A DNA stretch of 64,000 nt, from NCBI RefSeq assembly GCF_015277735.1, contig NZ_JADHDA010000009.1:1-64000 (forward strand), written 5' to 3'. A program made the translations under genes and the position numbers. The notes below the pieces were generated by a model. That model searched no databases. It saw only the letters and a list, made by a program, of their open reading frames with translations, and was not told the DNA's origin. Shown here piece by piece: positions 44,677-53,231 of this stretch. Each line of letters starts with the position of its first letter. Within the stretch, counting starts at the first letter, position 1. This DNA is from Psychrobacter sp. NG254. GTDB lineage: Bacteria > Pseudomonadota > Gammaproteobacteria > Pseudomonadales > Moraxellaceae.

Positions 44677-45531
44677 TTACTGTTTTTTCTTAAAAAACCA
44701 CCTTGCACCTATTAGCAATGCTATCACAGCACCAATGCCTAACACATAAACAGAACCAAACAAGCTCTTGTCTGCTGCAGCCAATGTCGGCGTGCTTGCT
44801 AATTTTATTTTATCATCATCTAAAACACTATCTAGTGCTAGATCATCAGCAGATTCATGCGAATGATTATCTACGTCATGGGAATCTGCATCATGGCCAT
44901 CTTCGTCATGGCTGCCTTCATCATGAGAGTGTCCCTCTTGACCACTTTCATGATGAGTGTGCGGCTGAGCATCATTTGTCATCGGCAGTGCATCGCTGTT
45001 ATTTTGTTGCCATTTACCATCAACCAACTTTAGACTTAGCTGATGCTGATTGCTATCACTAAGCGTATATTGCGTCTTTGGAAATTGGTCAGACAGCAAT
45101 ACGACCGTCATTCGGTTGCCATGCAAGTCTTTAAAGAACGTATTGGTCAAATCAATAGATTCAACCGTATCGCCAATACCTTGCGCCTCGGCAGAGAACT
45201 GCGTGCCGTGACCCAGCTGTACATTAGGGTTTACTACCTTAATGGGCTGGTCATTGATAGATAAGGTCAATGATTTAATAAAGTGCTCATTGGCTAACTG
45301 CTGAAACTCCTCCGCCGTTTTGTACGCATCCGGCGAGTACGTTTCGTTAATTTGCGCCTCTACTCCAGTTAAAGCACCATCTAGGCGCACAGAGTAGTTA
45401 CCATCAGCCGCTTTCGACAGTATAAAAGTCGAGGTATTGGGATTGTGGGCAGTCGCATTGACGCTCGCGATACTCAGTCCAAATGCAGCCAAGCACGCAA
45501 ACGTCGTTGATGACAAACTAGTCTTCCGCAT
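44677..45531 (-). CDS. Exported His-rich, membrane-anchored protein
   Basis: 284 residues from the ATG at 45531; this start overlaps the stop of the upstream YHYH gene by 14 bases, and a start at 45582 would place 17 extra residues before a clean signal peptide. After the signal (ATTFACLAAFGLSIASVNA-type) comes a beta-rich domain of about 150 residues, then a stretch of about 38 residues very rich in His, Asp, Glu and Ser (HTHHES, GHSHDEGSHDEDGHD), then a C-terminal transmembrane helix (YVLGIGAVIALLIGARWFF) with a basic tail. It is anchored in the inner membrane with a periplasmic metal-binding arm, perhaps for Zn, Ni or Cu. Unknown family. Confidence 0.7.
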   Translation of the reverse strand: MRKTSLSSTTFACLAAFGLSIASVNATAHNPNTSTFILSKAADGNYSVRLDGALTGVEAQINETYSPDAYKTAEEFQQLANEHFIKSLTLSINDQPIKVVNPNVQLGHGTQFSAEAQGIGDTVESIDLTNTFFKDLHGNRMTVVLLSDQFPKTQYTLSDSNQHQLSLKLVDGKWQQNNSDALPMTNDAQPHTHHESGQEGHSHDEGSHDEDGHDADSHDVDNHSHESADDLALDSVLDDDKIKLASTPTLAAADKSLFGSVYVLGIGAVIALLIGARWFFKKKQ

Positions 45532-46534
45532 ACACACCACGCAGTCCGTCGATGAAGTTATTATTGCCTGCTTTGTCCACATGGTAATGATACCCTCTCA
45601 CGTCATCATAATGCCCGCGAGCTTCATCCAGATCGGTATATTCATTACCCTCTGCATCGGTATTGGCGTATATACCATAACCATCAAGTGCATAGCCAAT
45701 CATTGGTGCATGACCGTCGTCTTGTTCAATCTTAGTCGTTAGACCAGTAGCAGCATGATAGTGGTAACCTTCATGAGAGTTGATATGCCCACCAGCGTCG
45801 TCAAATGGCGCAAGCGTATAAGCGCCTAAGATATTACTGACAGGTGCTGGCGCATCAAAACGTACGCCATTAAAAGCAATACCGCGCACCGATGGGCCTC
45901 TAGCCTGAGGGCCTGGACCACCGAACTCAGTAATACTGGCTGCGGCTTTTGGTGTGACCGGAATAAAGAAAGTATCGGTCAAGTCTTCTACGTACTCTGG
46001 CAAGCACTCAACGCAATAATTACGGAATTCTGGGCCAACTCTAGGATCTGCTGCGGCCACACACTCCTCAAGCGTTGAGGTTTTCATGATTTTTCCAGTA
46101 GTTTTGTTATACATATTCCAATTACTGTCGCCATAGAACTCTGCTAAGTTTTTAACGAATTCGCCATCAACATCATGGACTTCGCCGCCTTCTAGCCAAA
46201 TCCCACCTTTTGAGGCATCGTCTGAAATATTGCTCGGACACCACGGCCCCATACCAACGTCACTTGGCTTATTTTCGGTAACGATTTTATAGCATTCACT
46301 AGTGCTGCCATCTGACAATGAGCATGACACCTTACTAATAGGCTCAACCAAGCCATCACTCAAAAAATAAGACGGTTGTACCGAAGGCATGACGGTATCT
46401 GCATTTTTGCTAGACACACTGGTCGTGGCGCTTGCATTTGTATTCGACACCTCGCTACTACAAGCGAACAGTGCGCCCGATGCTAGTGTCAATGCTAAGC
46501 AGCTTAAGCCAAACTTGGCAGTAGAAAGTTGCAT
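45518..46534 (-). CDS. YHYH-domain lipoprotein 1
   Basis: 338 residues with a lipoprotein signal ending GALFAC. The C-terminal half carries the YHYH domain pattern: GGHINSHEGYHYHAATG, then IGYALDGYGIYANTDAEGN and RGYHYHVDKAG. The repeated His pairs suggest metal binding. It is paralogous to the protein encoded at 46745-47968 and overlaps the His-rich protein gene by 14 bases, so those two are translationally coupled. The domain's biochemical role is not established. Confidence 0.8.
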   Translation of the reverse strand: MQLSTAKFGLSCLALTLASGALFACSSEVSNTNASATTSVSSKNADTVMPSVQPSYFLSDGLVEPISKVSCSLSDGSTSECYKIVTENKPSDVGMGPWCPSNISDDASKGGIWLEGGEVHDVDGEFVKNLAEFYGDSNWNMYNKTTGKIMKTSTLEECVAAADPRVGPEFRNYCVECLPEYVEDLTDTFFIPVTPKAAASITEFGGPGPQARGPSVRGIAFNGVRFDAPAPVSNILGAYTLAPFDDAGGHINSHEGYHYHAATGLTTKIEQDDGHAPMIGYALDGYGIYANTDAEGNEYTDLDEARGHYDDVRGYHYHVDKAGNNNFIDGLRGVYAED

Positions 46535-46744
46535 GAATAGTGTCCTCTTTATATGAATAATTGATTAATTCCATATATAAATTGATTGTTAACAATTAGG
46601 AATTTTTAATGAGTCTGATAAAGAATGGAGATGACTATAATTCCACCCAACTTACAAGCCACACAAATTATTGGTATAGCTTGTAGGTTTTATAAGACGA
46701 GACCCGCATGCAAAAGCTTAGCAAGTCTGAAAAAATTGTCGATA

Positions 46745-47968
46745 TCAATCTTGGTTGGGTAAGGCAGCTTTCAACGCCGCTTCGGTCACACCGAGGTCTT
46801 TGGCAGCAGCGGCAGTGTCGAGCTGTCTGCCGCCATTTTTCATAATCGCGCTTAACAAGTCAGCTTCTGAAACACCAAGTGTTGTCGCTGCCGTATCAAA
46901 ACCTGGGGGCGCAGCCTGACCTGGACCTCCTGCTCCTGTGCCATTTTCAGCACCGATGCCTTGTTTGGCAGTGGTCGTAAAGTTATCCTGAGCGACTACA
47001 CCGCTCAAGCAACTTGGCAAATTCGGAAACGTCGTCGATGCGTGGTAGTGGTAACCACCTTTAGGGTTTTCAAGTGTGGCGCTGGTGTGTCCGTTGCAGG
47101 CATCCAGATCGGTCGGTATCTTGCCATTACTGTCCACGCTACCGTAGATAGCATAACCGTCAAAAGCATAGGCGAACAGGGCATCAGCCTTTTGCTCTAA
47201 GGCACAACTAGCATCGACATGGTCATGCTCGAACACTGAGTTGATGTCTGTTGAGGTGGCATGCCAGTGGTACCAGCCACCCGGATCAATATGGCCGCCG
47301 CACGTGTCGAGCGCAGGCATGTGTCCTGTTTGTAGCACTGAAGGCGCATCCGCAAAAATAGGCACGCCATCAAGGGCCAATCCAACTTTGGCCACAGTGC
47401 CTAGACTGGTTTCTTGGTCAGACTTGACTGGTGATAATGGCAATAAAATGGTCATCTCGACCGATTCGTCAGCTGAGGCAGACAAGCAGGCATTACTGAC
47501 CGTTGGCTGGGTCGTACGCACGTCGACGATATTCACCTTGCCGTCAGCGTCATAGAATTGATAACCCTGCGTCTCCAACATCGTCAAAAACTTTTCATCG
47601 ATACGATAGAGCTCTGATTTTTCGCCATCCCAGTTCCAAACACCACCTTTGTCATCTAGCGTCTCTGGGCAAAATGGCCCAATTTTTAAGTTATCGGGTT
47701 GATGCTTGACCACTATCTTTGCACACTTGGCAGCGTCGCCGTTTTCTAATGTACAGTCTACAGTTTCAGGGGCCTTTACAAGGGCATCTTGGCTGATGCG
47801 TGACATATCAACACCACCATTAGCAATACGATCAGCTTCTGAAACTGATAGCGTTTGACTAGTCTCGTTAGCAGCTTCTGTCGAATACTGCTCAGCAAGT
47901 TGACTACAAGCGGTTAGCGTTACTGCCATACTGATCAGTATGCTATTGTAAAGTATCTTTGTTTTCAT
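46745..47968 (-). CDS. YHYH-domain lipoprotein 2 with C-terminal helical repeats
   Basis: 407 residues from the ATG at 47968 (an upstream start at 47998 lacks a better ribosome site). Lipobox AVTLTAC. The YHYH domain shows GGHIDPGGWYHWHATS, FAYAFDGYAIYGSVDSNGK and GGYHYHAST. The C-terminus adds two short helical repeats of the type [11 protein letters not shown] and GVTEAALKAAL after a Gly/Pro-rich linker (GAGGPGQAAPPG). It shares the N-terminal half layout with YHYH protein 1 (CSLSDG/CTLENG, then GPWCP/GPFCP). It is the second gene of the exported cassette. Confidence 0.8.
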   Translation of the reverse strand: MKTKILYNSILISMAVTLTACSQLAEQYSTEAANETSQTLSVSEADRIANGGVDMSRISQDALVKAPETVDCTLENGDAAKCAKIVVKHQPDNLKIGPFCPETLDDKGGVWNWDGEKSELYRIDEKFLTMLETQGYQFYDADGKVNIVDVRTTQPTVSNACLSASADESVEMTILLPLSPVKSDQETSLGTVAKVGLALDGVPIFADAPSVLQTGHMPALDTCGGHIDPGGWYHWHATSTDINSVFEHDHVDASCALEQKADALFAYAFDGYAIYGSVDSNGKIPTDLDACNGHTSATLENPKGGYHYHASTTFPNLPSCLSGVVAQDNFTTTAKQGIGAENGTGAGGPGQAAPPGFDTAATTLGVSEADLLSAIMKNGGRQLDTAAAAKDLGVTEAALKAALPNQD

Positions 47969-48175
47969 AAACCCTCTATTGCGAGTAGTAATTATCATAA
48001 ATTATTAAGAAAAATTTAATCTTGTCATTGGTATTCGACCGTGGCACTGATGACATTGTTGCTAACGACACTGGCTCTAATGACATTGACACTTACAACC
48101 CTAACATTGACTATTTTTTAGTCGATTCGCAGGTGAAAATAGTCATGTTTTTGATAACGAATACCACGCTACCGA

Positions 48176-48709
48176 TTAAAACTTGCCAAGCTCTAACACG
48201 GTTTCAGCAGTGACCGTATTGCCTTTATAGGTTTGAACCGTGACGTAATATTCATGGCCACTACCACCAGAACAAGGTGGCATATAGGCTCCCTCTTTGT
48301 CCCAGCCAGCACCGCGATGTTCTGCAATTATTTCAAACCCTTTTGGCATCTCATAACTGTGTCCAGCCACAATCGGTAACTTAACCGCAGTTGCGCCTTT
48401 TGGTAGAGTGTAATTCATAATGCCATGCCCGCCATTGTTCATCTTTTTTGAATCGCGGTCACTGTATACCAACACTACACTGTCTGACCCTGCTGGAATA
48501 TCAGATACGCTCAGCTTGGGCGTACCTGGATTGACCCCATCAAATTTTTGGCACTGTTGTCCTTCAGGAATGGTCTTACCATCCCATTTACTGTCCACAA
48601 AATTTACATCGAGCGCAAAGGCGTAAGAAGACGTGGTTAATAACGTCAGTAAAGATAGGTGTTTGATAATACTTTTTGACCAAACAAGTGATTGAATAGA
48701 AGTCGACAT
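48176..48709 (-). CDS. Exported PEBP-like protein (YbhB/YbcL, Raf kinase inhibitor-like)
   Basis: 177 residues with a signal peptide ending SSYAFA. The mature part follows the PEBP pattern: GVNPGTPKLSVSDIPAGSDS, VVLVYSDRD, GGHGIMNYTLPKGAT and the C-terminal AYMPPCSGG followed by HEYYVTVQTY. PEBP proteins bind small anionic ligands in a pocket; the bacterial role is unclear. It heads the series of exported proteins on the minus strand and lies 208 bases before the YHYH protein 2 gene. PEBP and YHYH genes side by side suggest a shared periplasmic task. Confidence 0.83.
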   Translation of the reverse strand: MSTSIQSLVWSKSIIKHLSLLTLLTTSSYAFALDVNFVDSKWDGKTIPEGQQCQKFDGVNPGTPKLSVSDIPAGSDSVVLVYSDRDSKKMNNGGHGIMNYTLPKGATAVKLPIVAGHSYEMPKGFEIIAEHRGAGWDKEGAYMPPCSGGSGHEYYVTVQTYKGNTVTAETVLELGKF

Positions 48710-48786
48710 CGTAAAGTTCCTGATAGCTGGTTAGACTGAATGGGTGAAAAATCTCTTATAAAAATACTAGGGCGTGTTGAACTTAA

Positions 48787-49257
48787 CTAACTATGCGTTT
48801 GTTCTTCTGAATTCGAGCTATTCTCACCTGGTGTAAAACCACCAAACGCATTGCGTAGCTCATGAGTAATCCTTGCAAGTTGCGTCGCATTTTCAGACCC
48901 TATCGCCTCATATATTTCTTGATCTACTTCGCGCCAAACCTCATAAATCTGCGTTAATAAACCTTTCCCGTGCTTGGAGAGCTTGAGGACGTTACTGCGC
49001 AGCTCATGCTCATCGACGCGTCTTTCGATTAAACCCGCTGTCAATAAGCGTGCGGTCATCGTACTCATGCTTGCGGCAGACAATCCAAACTCGTCAGCCA
49101 ACTGCACTTGTGATGCTTGCCCCATTCTTCCGAGCGCATCTAACACGCGTGCTTGACGCGGCATGACCTCCAAAGGGGTCAGTTTGGTACGCAGACGCTC
49201 TTCGATGAGATGACCACAATGCAAAAAAAAGTGAAACTGATAAGGTTGATTAGGCAT
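48787..49257 (-). CDS. MarR-family regulator
   Basis: 156 residues: the winged helix reads MGQASQVQLADEFGLSAASM followed by STMTARLLTAGLIERRVDE, with the HELRSNVLKLSKHGKGLL wing. The gene has its own two-box operator 16-44 bases upstream, so it is autoregulated. It is divergent from the BASS-type transporter gene (49626) and upstream of the PEBP gene on the same strand. A CTAGGGCGTGTTGAAC element directly after its stop looks like an IS or MITE end. The inducer is unknown. Confidence 0.88.
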   Translation of the reverse strand: MPNQPYQFHFFLHCGHLIEERLRTKLTPLEVMPRQARVLDALGRMGQASQVQLADEFGLSAASMSTMTARLLTAGLIERRVDEHELRSNVLKLSKHGKGLLTQIYEVWREVDQEIYEAIGSENATQLARITHELRNAFGGFTPGENSSNSEEQTHS

Positions 49258-49268
49258 ATTAGATAGTA

Positions 49269-49305
49269 TTTAGTTAGTATATTAATTGTTAGTATACTAA
49301 CTAAA
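49269..49305. promoter_or_regulatory. Two-box MarR operator upstream of marR-like gene
   Basis: GTTAGTATACTAAC (49288-49301) is a perfect 14-bp palindrome and GTTAGTATATTAAT (49273-49286) is a near copy 15 bases away. Together they also form a 13-bp inverted repeat (49269-49281 with 49293-49305). The site begins 12 bases before the regulator ATG, so binding would block its transcription. Confidence 0.85.
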
Positions 49306-49625
49306 TAACACTATTGCAAAGAATGACGTTAATCTGCATAGCACTTTATACATATGCTTCATAAATAAAGTGTTATGTAGATTACATAAACTAAATCATA
49401 AGGAATTATAACGGTATCTAAAATTGTGGAATTTAAAGAAAGGTAACGATATGGTCAGCTATCCGTAATTTTTACCAAATAACCCCCTCTGTATCAAAAA
49501 GGGAAAAACATCTAAAGTTGTCATAATAGCAACTTATTGTTGGCTAAAAATACCCCGAACCTGTTGGAAATATAATGATTTTGAACTTATACTTGACTAT
49601 TTTTAGCCTTAGAAGGATTTGAGAA

Positions 49626-50642
49626 ATGCAGTTTTTAGGGATGATAAGTCAGCAGTTAAGTCGGTTTACTGCATTGGTTATTGTTTTGGCGGCGGCGGTA
49701 ACTTTTATAGAACCCGCAACTTTTTCTTGGGTGACAGGTGACACTCAGGTCATTGTATTAGGGATTATCATGCTTGCTATGGGCATGACATTAGGTAAAG
49801 AAGATTACAAAGTATTGGCCAAGCGCCCACTAGATATTTTTATTGGTTCTATCATTCAATATACCGTCATGCCGCTATTGGCAATTGGCGTGGCCCGTCT
49901 TTTTGATCTCTCACCTGGCTTAACACTAGGTTTGGTTTTAGTCGGCACTTGTCCGGGCGGCGTGTCTTCTAATATCATGAGCTATCTGGCTAAAGGTGAT
50001 GTGGCATTTTCAGTAGGTATGACCACTGTCTCAACCGTCATTGCACCTTTGATGACGCCGCTGTGGTTGAATTATTTGGTGGGTCAATCAGTCGAAATGG
50101 ATGGTTGGGGCATGTTTCGCTTTATGCTTCTAGTGACGTTGTTACCAGTCGCTATCGGTTCTATGTTAAACATCCTATTTCAAAATAAGCATTGGTTTAA
50201 TGATGTGCGTGCCATTATGCCAGGCGTTGCTGTATTGGCTTTTGCCGCGATTGTAGGCGGCGTTGCAGCCGTATTTGGCAGTCAGTTTTTACAATCAGGA
50301 TTGGTCGTCGTGTTAGCTATTGCGGTACACAATATCGTCGGTTACGTATTGGGCTACTACTCAGGTGCATTATTTGGTATGAATAAAGCCAAAAAACGTA
50401 CCATATCTATTGAGGTTGGTGTGCAAAATGCAGGCTTGGCAACAGGTTTAAGTACCAAGTTTTTCCCTGGTAATGCAGAGTCTGCCATTGCGGCAGCCGT
50501 GGCTTGTATCTGGCATTCTGTATCTGGCTCTGTATTGGCAAACCTCTTTGCTTGGTGGGATAAGCGCAAACAAGCAGAATCTCCCACTACTATCGATGCG
50601 GAAGAAATCCTAGACCTTGGTAAACCAATCAAAAATAATTAA
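49626..50642 (+). CDS. BASS-family (bile acid:sodium symporter-like) transporter
   Basis: 338 residues with nine or ten hydrophobic segments. BASS hallmarks are LVGTCPGGVSSNIMSYLAKG, where the substrate and sodium sites lie, and RTISIEVGVQNAGLATGL. The bacterial members carry organic anions such as pantoate-type or keto acids with sodium. An AGAAGGA site precedes the ATG. It diverges from the MarR gene, which may regulate it. A terminator follows at 50728. Confidence 0.88.
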   Translation: MQFLGMISQQLSRFTALVIVLAAAVTFIEPATFSWVTGDTQVIVLGIIMLAMGMTLGKEDYKVLAKRPLDIFIGSIIQYTVMPLLAIGVARLFDLSPGLTLGLVLVGTCPGGVSSNIMSYLAKGDVAFSVGMTTVSTVIAPLMTPLWLNYLVGQSVEMDGWGMFRFMLLVTLLPVAIGSMLNILFQNKHWFNDVRAIMPGVAVLAFAAIVGGVAAVFGSQFLQSGLVVVLAIAVHNIVGYVLGYYSGALFGMNKAKKRTISIEVGVQNAGLATGLSTKFFPGNAESAIAAAVACIWHSVSGSVLANLFAWWDKRKQAESPTTIDAEEILDLGKPIKNN

Positions 50643-50727
50643 GCTGTATTTGGTATTCGACCATTGCACTATATGTGTTATTTGCGATGATATTATTAGA
50701 AACAGCTTAATAATAACAGCAGTAAAA

Positions 50728-50763
50728 AAGAGGGCTGGCGTCATATAACGCTAGCCCTCTTGC
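50728..50763. terminator. Terminator after the BASS transporter gene
   Basis: AAGAGGGCTGGCGT (50729-50742) pairs with ACGCTAGCCCTCTT (50748-50761) with one G-T pair. An A-run precedes it, so it can also serve the minus-strand cluster that ends at 50818. Confidence 0.82.
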
Positions 50764-50817
50764 TGTATTCAATATTGATTTTGGATAATGTTATAAAAAC
50801 GGGTTGTTTATCCAATA

Positions 50818-51243
50818 CTAAGACGTGGCTCTTATCTCGAAAATCGGCTGTCCGTACTCAATGTTTTGGCCACTTTCAACCAAGACAGCCGTGACAACAC
50901 CTTCTTTATTACTAATTACTGGCTGCAAACGGGTCAATTCATCAATGAAGCAAATGGTTTGACCTTTTTGAATGTGGTCGCCTTCTTTGACCAAATTGTC
51001 TGTTGCATCGTCTTCACTTAAGTAGACCTGCCCTACGTAAGTGGCACCTACTTGCAAGACATCACTACCAGTCTGCTCGGTCTCATTAGTAGGCGTGGCC
51101 TCTATAGGATTAGCGCTCACATTATTCTGCGCACCTAGATTATTAACCACCGTAATAGACTGCCCATTGTCTGCAATCGTGACTTCGTGCAGCTGACTGC
51201 TTTCAACCAGTTTGACCACACGTTCTATTTGCTCTATATCCAT
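50818..51243 (-). CDS. BCCP-like protein lacking the biotin lysine
   Basis: 141 residues. The C-terminal 75 residues align with the biotinyl domain of the AccB protein at 56481-57011 (GQVYLSEDDATD/GTFYLRSEPTAE; EGDHIQKGQTICFI/VGDQVVAGQTLCII). Where AccB has EAMKM, this protein has DELTR, so the biotin-accepting Lys is replaced by Thr. The N-terminal IERVVKLVESSQLHEVTIAD also parallels AccB. It is the last gene of the pxp cluster. It might be a structural or competing partner for AccC or PxpB/C, or a degenerate duplicate. Confidence 0.85.
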   Translation of the reverse strand: MDIEQIERVVKLVESSQLHEVTIADNGQSITVVNNLGAQNNVSANPIEATPTNETEQTGSDVLQVGATYVGQVYLSEDDATDNLVKEGDHIQKGQTICFIDELTRLQPVISNKEGVVTAVLVESGQNIEYGQPIFEIRATS

Positions 51244-51266
51244 AATATATTCCTTATCTTAATTTT

Positions 51267-52454
51267 TTAACTCATGCCCAGATATTTAGCAATGGTCATG
51301 ACACTTAGGATGCTCATCACGATGGCGATTAACCAACCAAATACCGCAATCCAAATTGGATGCTTATAATTGCCAACGATATTTTTTCTGTAGGCGGCAA
51401 TCAGGATAATGACCATAGCAATAGGCAATACCAAACCATTTAACGTACCGACCAATACCAGTACTTGGGCCGGTTTACCGATAGTGGCAAACACCATTGT
51501 CGAGATCACGATGAAACCAATAATGAAGTAGCGTTTGTGCTTTTCAATGAATGGATGGAAGTTGGTCATAAAAGACACAGAGGTATAAGCAGCACCAATC
51601 ACCGAGGTCACAGAAGCCGCCCAAATCACCATACCAAAAATAACTTTACCCGCATTTCCTAAAATGTACTGAAACGGCGACATGGCTGGGTTGGCAGGGT
51701 CTAAAGCAAAGCCTTGAGACACCACACCTAATACTGCAAGGAATAAAAATACGCGAATAACAGAGGCAATCAAAATACCAGAGACCGAGCTTCTGGTCAC
51801 TGATTTTAAATTCTCTTCTCCGCTGACGCCTGCTTCTAATAAGCGATGCGCACCTGAGAAAGTAATATAACCGCCAACCGTACCGCCGACTAGCGTCACG
51901 ATAGCGACTGCATCAATTTTGTCAGGCATGATGGTTTTGCTGACGGCTTCTGCTAATGGCGGATCAGATTTAAAGACCACATAAATGACCAATACAATCA
52001 GGATGAAGCCCATTAACTGAGCGAACTTATCCATCATAGGCCCCGTTTCTCGGCCTAAAAATATCGCTACGGCAATTACACCACTGATCAGGGCGCCTGT
52101 GATGGGCGACATATTAAACATGGACTGCATGCCAAGTCCGGCACCGCCAATATTACCAATATTAAAAGCCAGACCACCCGCAATGATTAAGAACGCGAGC
52201 AAGTAACCGACACCAGGAAACACCAAGTTGGCGATTTCCTGTGCACGTTTTTTGGAGACTGCGACTACTCGCCAAACGTTAAGCTGGACGCCGATGTCCA
52301 TAACAATAGATATTAAGATAACAAAGCCGAAACTTGCCATTAGGCTTTCGGTGAATGTGGCCGTTTGGGTCAAAAACCCTGGCCCTACTGCTGATGTAGC
52401 CATCAGGAAGGCCGCGCCTAAAATGGCGGTATTGTGTTTTTTTATAGTGCTCAT
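51267..52454 (-). CDS. NRAMP-like transporter of the pxp cluster (YcsG type)
   Basis: 395 residues from the ATG at 52454; the ATG at 52460 overlaps the AAGGA ribosome site. About eleven hydrophobic segments. It lacks the DPGN/MPH metal motifs of true metal transporters in clear form (SAVGPGFLTQTATF stands in the first place), as in B. subtilis YcsG and other NRAMP-related proteins beside pxp genes. Uptake of 5-oxoproline or a related acid is the most likely job; this is inferred from its neighbours. Confidence 0.83.
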   Translation of the reverse strand: MSTIKKHNTAILGAAFLMATSAVGPGFLTQTATFTESLMASFGFVILISIVMDIGVQLNVWRVVAVSKKRAQEIANLVFPGVGYLLAFLIIAGGLAFNIGNIGGAGLGMQSMFNMSPITGALISGVIAVAIFLGRETGPMMDKFAQLMGFILIVLVIYVVFKSDPPLAEAVSKTIMPDKIDAVAIVTLVGGTVGGYITFSGAHRLLEAGVSGEENLKSVTRSSVSGILIASVIRVFLFLAVLGVVSQGFALDPANPAMSPFQYILGNAGKVIFGMVIWAASVTSVIGAAYTSVSFMTNFHPFIEKHKRYFIIGFIVISTMVFATIGKPAQVLVLVGTLNGLVLPIAMVIILIAAYRKNIVGNYKHPIWIAVFGWLIAIVMSILSVMTIAKYLGMS

Positions 52455-52493
52455 AAACATCCTTGTGCTATATGGGATTATTTAATCAAATGA

Positions 52494-53231
52494 TTAGTGG
52501 GCAGATATAGTGATACCTTTGAGCTCTAGTTGTTTCTTTATCTCTTGCGCAAACAAAATAGCGTGCTCACCATCCCCATGTAGGCAGATGCTTTGCGCTT
52601 CTACTGGTACGGTCTGACCACAAACACTGGTGACTGTCCCTTCAGTAATCATCTGCAACACATGCTTAACCGCATCGTCTGTGTCGGTTATCAGGGCGTT
52701 GTCTTTGCTACGAGAGACCAATGAGCCGTCTTTTTCATAGTTTCTATCGGCGAACACTTCTGATATCGCCTCTAGACCCTGTTTCTTAGCTGACTTGACC
52801 AAATAGCCGCCGGACAAACCCATGACCTTTAGACTTGGATCAAAGCGTTTGATTTCGCTCACCAAAATATCTGATAAATCTTCATCAATGGCGGCTTGGT
52901 TGTACAACGCACCATGCGGTTTGACATAGTCCAAAGTCACACCGACTAAGTCACAAAGTGCTTTGGTTGCGCCCAGCTGATACACCAATAAAGCACGATA
53001 ATCGGCTTCACTTAATGGCTGATGAATACGGCCAAAGTTTTCTCTATCGTTTAGACCAGGATGTGCGCCTACGCTCACGTTGTTTGCTTTTGCCAATTGC
53101 AACGTGGCTAGCATCTCGCTGTAAGAACCAGCGTGCAAGCCGCAGCAGACATTGGCTGAGCTGACTATCGTCAATAACTTATCGTCTTGCCCGCAGCCTT
53201 CAGCCACATCAGCATTTAAATCAATTTTCAT
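52494..53231 (-). CDS. pxpA: 5-oxoprolinase subunit PxpA (LamB/YcsF family)
   Basis: 245 residues from the ATG at 53231, 7 bases after AAAGGAG; the ATG at 53237 is too close to that site. Family motifs: KIDLNADVAEGCG at the start, SANVCCGLHAGS, VSVGAHPGLNDRENFGR, YVKPHGALYN and ICLHGD near the end. With PxpB and PxpC it forms the prokaryotic ATP-dependent 5-oxoprolinase that opens 5-oxo-L-proline to glutamate. It overlaps the pxpC stop by 11 bases. Confidence 0.93.
   Translation of the reverse strand: MKIDLNADVAEGCGQDDKLLTIVSSANVCCGLHAGSYSEMLATLQLAKANNVSVGAHPGLNDRENFGRIHQPLSEADYRALLVYQLGATKALCDLVGVTLDYVKPHGALYNQAAIDEDLSDILVSEIKRFDPSLKVMGLSGGYLVKSAKKQGLEAISEVFADRNYEKDGSLVSRSKDNALITDTDDAVKHVLQMITEGTVTSVCGQTVPVEAQSICLHGDGEHAILFAQEIKKQLELKGITISAH

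Noticed and set aside
48022..48213. 63-codon plus-strand frame between YHYH protein 2 and PEBP genes.
   Set aside because: No ribosome site, overlaps the PEBP 3' end on the other strand, low-complexity Asp/Thr content.
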